Translations under genes and position numbers: made by a program | Part shown: positions 33,300 through 34,644 of the stretch, in pieces | Layout: each line of letters opens with the position of its first letter | How positions within the stretch are numbered: position 1 is the first letter of the stretch | Notes under the pieces: generated by a model | What the model was told of the DNA's origin: nothing | The model's database searches: none | Seen by the model: only the letters and a program-made list of their open reading frames with translations | From: an uncultured Oscillospiraceae bacterium | GTDB lineage: Bacteria > Bacillota_A > Clostridia > Oscillospirales > Oscillospiraceae | Reading direction: 5' to 3' | NCBI GenBank assembly: GCA_947631215.1 | Contig: CANRKN010000012.1 | Location: 1-34,644 of the forward strand | DNA length: 34,644 bases

Positions 33300-34494
33300 C
33301 CCGGCACACTTGGAAGATGAAGAACTTGAGGTAATCCGAGTCCGCCGCGCCCCAGAGGATGGGGTGGTCGGGGCTCTGGGTGCGAAACTCCACCTGCCGC
33401 AGGCGCACCCGCACGTTGTTGGCCGCCTGGCGCACGGTCTGGGCGAGCAGCGCCGCGTCCACGAAGTGGGAGCAGGAGCAGGTGGCGAGATACCCGCCGT
33501 CCTTCACCAGCTGCAGCGCCCGCAGGTTTATCTCCTTATACCCCTTCACCGCGTTTTTCACCGAGCCCCGGCTCTTGGCGAAGGCGGGCGGGTCCAGGAT
33601 GACCAGATCGTATTTCTCCTTCTTCCTGATGAGCGCCGGCAAGAACTCGAATACATCGGCGCATTCAAAGCGCACCCGGTCCTCAAGGCCATTCAGCGCG
33701 GCGTTCTCCCTTGCTTGGGCCACGGCCAGCTCCGAGGCGTCCACCCCCAGAACGCTCACCGCCCCGGCGAGGCCCGCGTTCAGGGCAAAGGAGCCGGTAT
33801 GGGTGAAGCAGTCCAGCACCCGCGCGCCCTTGCACAGGGGCCATATGGCCCTGCGGTTATACTTCTGGTCCAGGAAGAAGCCGGTCTTTTGCCCCTCGGC
33901 CACGTCCACCAGGTACTTCACGCCGTTTTCGCATATCTCCACCTTGGTGTCAAAGGGCGCGCCAATGAATCCCTTCACCTGGGGCAGGCCCTCCCGCTCC
34001 CGGACGGGGGCGTCGCTGCGCTCATATATGCCCCGGATGGCGACGCCGTCGGCGGCCAGCACTTCCCGCAGGAGGTCCAGGATAGTCCCCTTCATCCTGT
34101 CGATGCCCAGGGCCAGGGACTGGACCACCAGTATGTCCGAGAACTTATCCACCACCAGCCCGGGCAGGAAGTCCGCCTCCCCGAAGATGACGCGGCAGCT
34201 CGACACGTCCACGGTGCGCTTGCGGTAGTCCCAGGCGTTTTGGACCCGCATGCGCAGGAAATACCTGTCGATGACGGCGCCCTCCTCCCGGCTCATGACC
34301 CGGACGGTGAGCTTCGATCTGCGGTTGAGAAACCCCTGGCAGAGGAACCGGCCTTTGAAATCCACGACGGTGACGATGTCCCCGTCGGCGGCAGGTCCCT
34401 CGATGGCGGCGACCTCGTTATCGTATATCCAGGGGCCGCCGGCCTTCAGGGCCCGGCCCTCTCCATCTTTTAATGTGACAGTGGCGGCGTTCAT
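33292..34494 (-). CDS. rlmI: RlmI-like 23S rRNA m5C methyltransferase
   Basis: This 400-residue protein has the two-domain layout of RlmI: an N-terminal PUA-like domain (about 1-70, with GGPWIYDNEV), an EEHUD-like middle part (FGEADFLPGLVVDKF, 104-118), then a Rossmann methyltransferase domain with CFTHTGSFAL (229-238), DPPAFAKS (301-308) and the catalytic-site TCSCSH (C341). RlmI makes m5C1962 in 23S rRNA in E. coli; the same product is inferred here. I chose the ATG at 34492-34494, with AAGGAAGG upstream; the frame is open to 34626 but crosses the promoter. It is related to the methyltransferase at 8254, which lacks the PUA domain. Confidence 0.9.
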   Translation of the reverse strand: MNAATVTLKDGEGRALKAGGPWIYDNEVAAIEGPAADGDIVTVVDFKGRFLCQGFLNRRSKLTVRVMSREEGAVIDRYFLRMRVQNAWDYRKRTVDVSSCRVIFGEADFLPGLVVDKFSDILVVQSLALGIDRMKGTILDLLREVLAADGVAIRGIYERSDAPVREREGLPQVKGFIGAPFDTKVEICENGVKYLVDVAEGQKTGFFLDQKYNRRAIWPLCKGARVLDCFTHTGSFALNAGLAGAVSVLGVDASELAVAQARENAALNGLEDRVRFECADVFEFLPALIRKKEKYDLVILDPPAFAKSRGSVKNAVKGYKEINLRALQLVKDGGYLATCSCSHFVDAALLAQTVRQAANNVRVRLRQVEFRTQSPDHPILWGAADSDYLKFFIFQVCREK

Positions 34495-34518
34495 AGCAAG
34501 TACCTTCCTTCTCTCTGC

Positions 34519-34548
34519 ATTGTACACGCCCCGGCCCCGGTCCGTCAA
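34519..34548 (-). promoter_or_regulatory. Promoter of rlmI
   Basis: Reverse strand: -35 TTGACG (34543-34548), an 18-base spacer and -10 TACAAT (34519-34524). It leaves about 18 bases before the rlmI ATG, with AAGGAAGG in the leader. Confidence 0.78.
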
Positions 34549-34574
34549 GGGAAAGCCCGGCAGGACGGTGATAT

Positions 34575-34624
34575 GCTCCCTCAATGGAAGACAGTGAAAA
34601 AGACACTGCATCCATGGAGGGAGC
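34575..34624 (+). promoter_or_regulatory. Hairpin covering the ribosome binding site of the last gene
   Basis: GCTCCCTCAATGG (34575-34587) pairs with CCATGGAGGGAGC (34612-34624) at 12 of 13 positions, and CAGTG/CACTG (34592-34596 with 34604-34608) forms an inner stem. The 3' arm contains the whole Shine-Dalgarno GGAGGGAG of the gene starting at 34631. There is no T-run, so it resembles a translation-control hairpin more than a terminator. Confidence 0.6.
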
Positions 34625-34630
34625 ATTATT

Positions 34631-34644
34631 ATGGGGAAAAAGAT
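34631..34644 (+). CDS. Start of a gene cut by the window edge
   Basis: An ATG at 34631-34633, ten bases after GGAGG, opens MGKK before the window ends. Only four full codons are visible, so no product can be named. I see no clear promoter on this strand in the 130 bases upstream. Confidence 0.5.

Overview
The window is GC-rich (by eye well over 60%) yet carries clear Firmicute signals: Shine-Dalgarno sequences of the GGAGG type, near-consensus -35/-10 promoters, a T-box leader, AddAB rather than RecBCD, an EcfA1-EcfA2-EcfT module, a ClpE-type unfoldase, and DUF1292, DUF1294 and DUF5711 proteins. I infer a high-GC Clostridia chromosome, most likely Oscillospiraceae (Flavonifractor/Lawsonibacter-like). 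I see no phage, transposase, integrase, CRISPR array, rRNA or tRNA, so this reads as ordinary core chromosome with some unusual small-scale architecture.

Layout. 1-60: start of a reverse-strand gene cut by the edge. 61-222: hairpin plus one copy of a structured intergenic repeat. 223-4922 (-): DUF5711 protein, CvpA-like membrane protein, ClpE. 4971-9114 (-): a translationally coupled operon of a COG1092-type methyltransferase, ecfA1, ecfA2, ecfT and truA. 9258-16629 (+): mntP, then the addB-addA recombination nuclease-helicase pair, with addB apparently leaderless. 16755-17257 (+): rpmE and a 54-residue protein. 17299-20690 (-): a three-gene ABC importer under a T-box whose specifier is UGG and whose antiterminator bulge is UGGC, both pointing to tRNA-Trp; I therefore read the genes as trpX, trpY and trpZ. 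20722-21954 (-): psuG and a DUF1294 membrane protein that also appears leaderless. 21993-23141 (+): a freestanding AlaX-type alanyl-tRNA editing protein, followed by two more copies of the repeat in inverted orientation. 23430-26521 (-): a lipoprotein, KDG kinase and KDPG aldolase. 26736-27460 (-): a structured RNA candidate with a strong terminator, a DUF1292 protein and a 36-residue hydrophobic ORF. 27664-33255 (+): class A penicillin-binding protein, a 96-residue conserved-looking protein, an SH3/NlpC-P60 wall hydrolase and a U32 peptidase-family protein. 33292-34494 (-): RlmI-like rRNA methyltransferase. 34631 onward (+): start of a gene whose Shine-Dalgarno lies in a long hairpin.

How it fits together. 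The genes cover envelope synthesis and remodelling (PBP, NlpC/P60, CvpA-like), RNA modification and quality control (TruA, RlmI, a second methyltransferase, U32 protein, PsuG, AlaX), repair (AddAB), and transport (ECF module, Trp importer, MntP), plus the lower part of hexuronate/ketodeoxygluconate breakdown. The most useful points for follow-up are a three-copy intergenic repeat that keeps its stems through G-U changes, two promoters placed six bases before a start codon, the tryptophan T-box, the RNA candidate downstream of the DUF1292 gene, and the hairpin that buries the ribosome binding site at the right edge. I found no convincing new multi-gene system.
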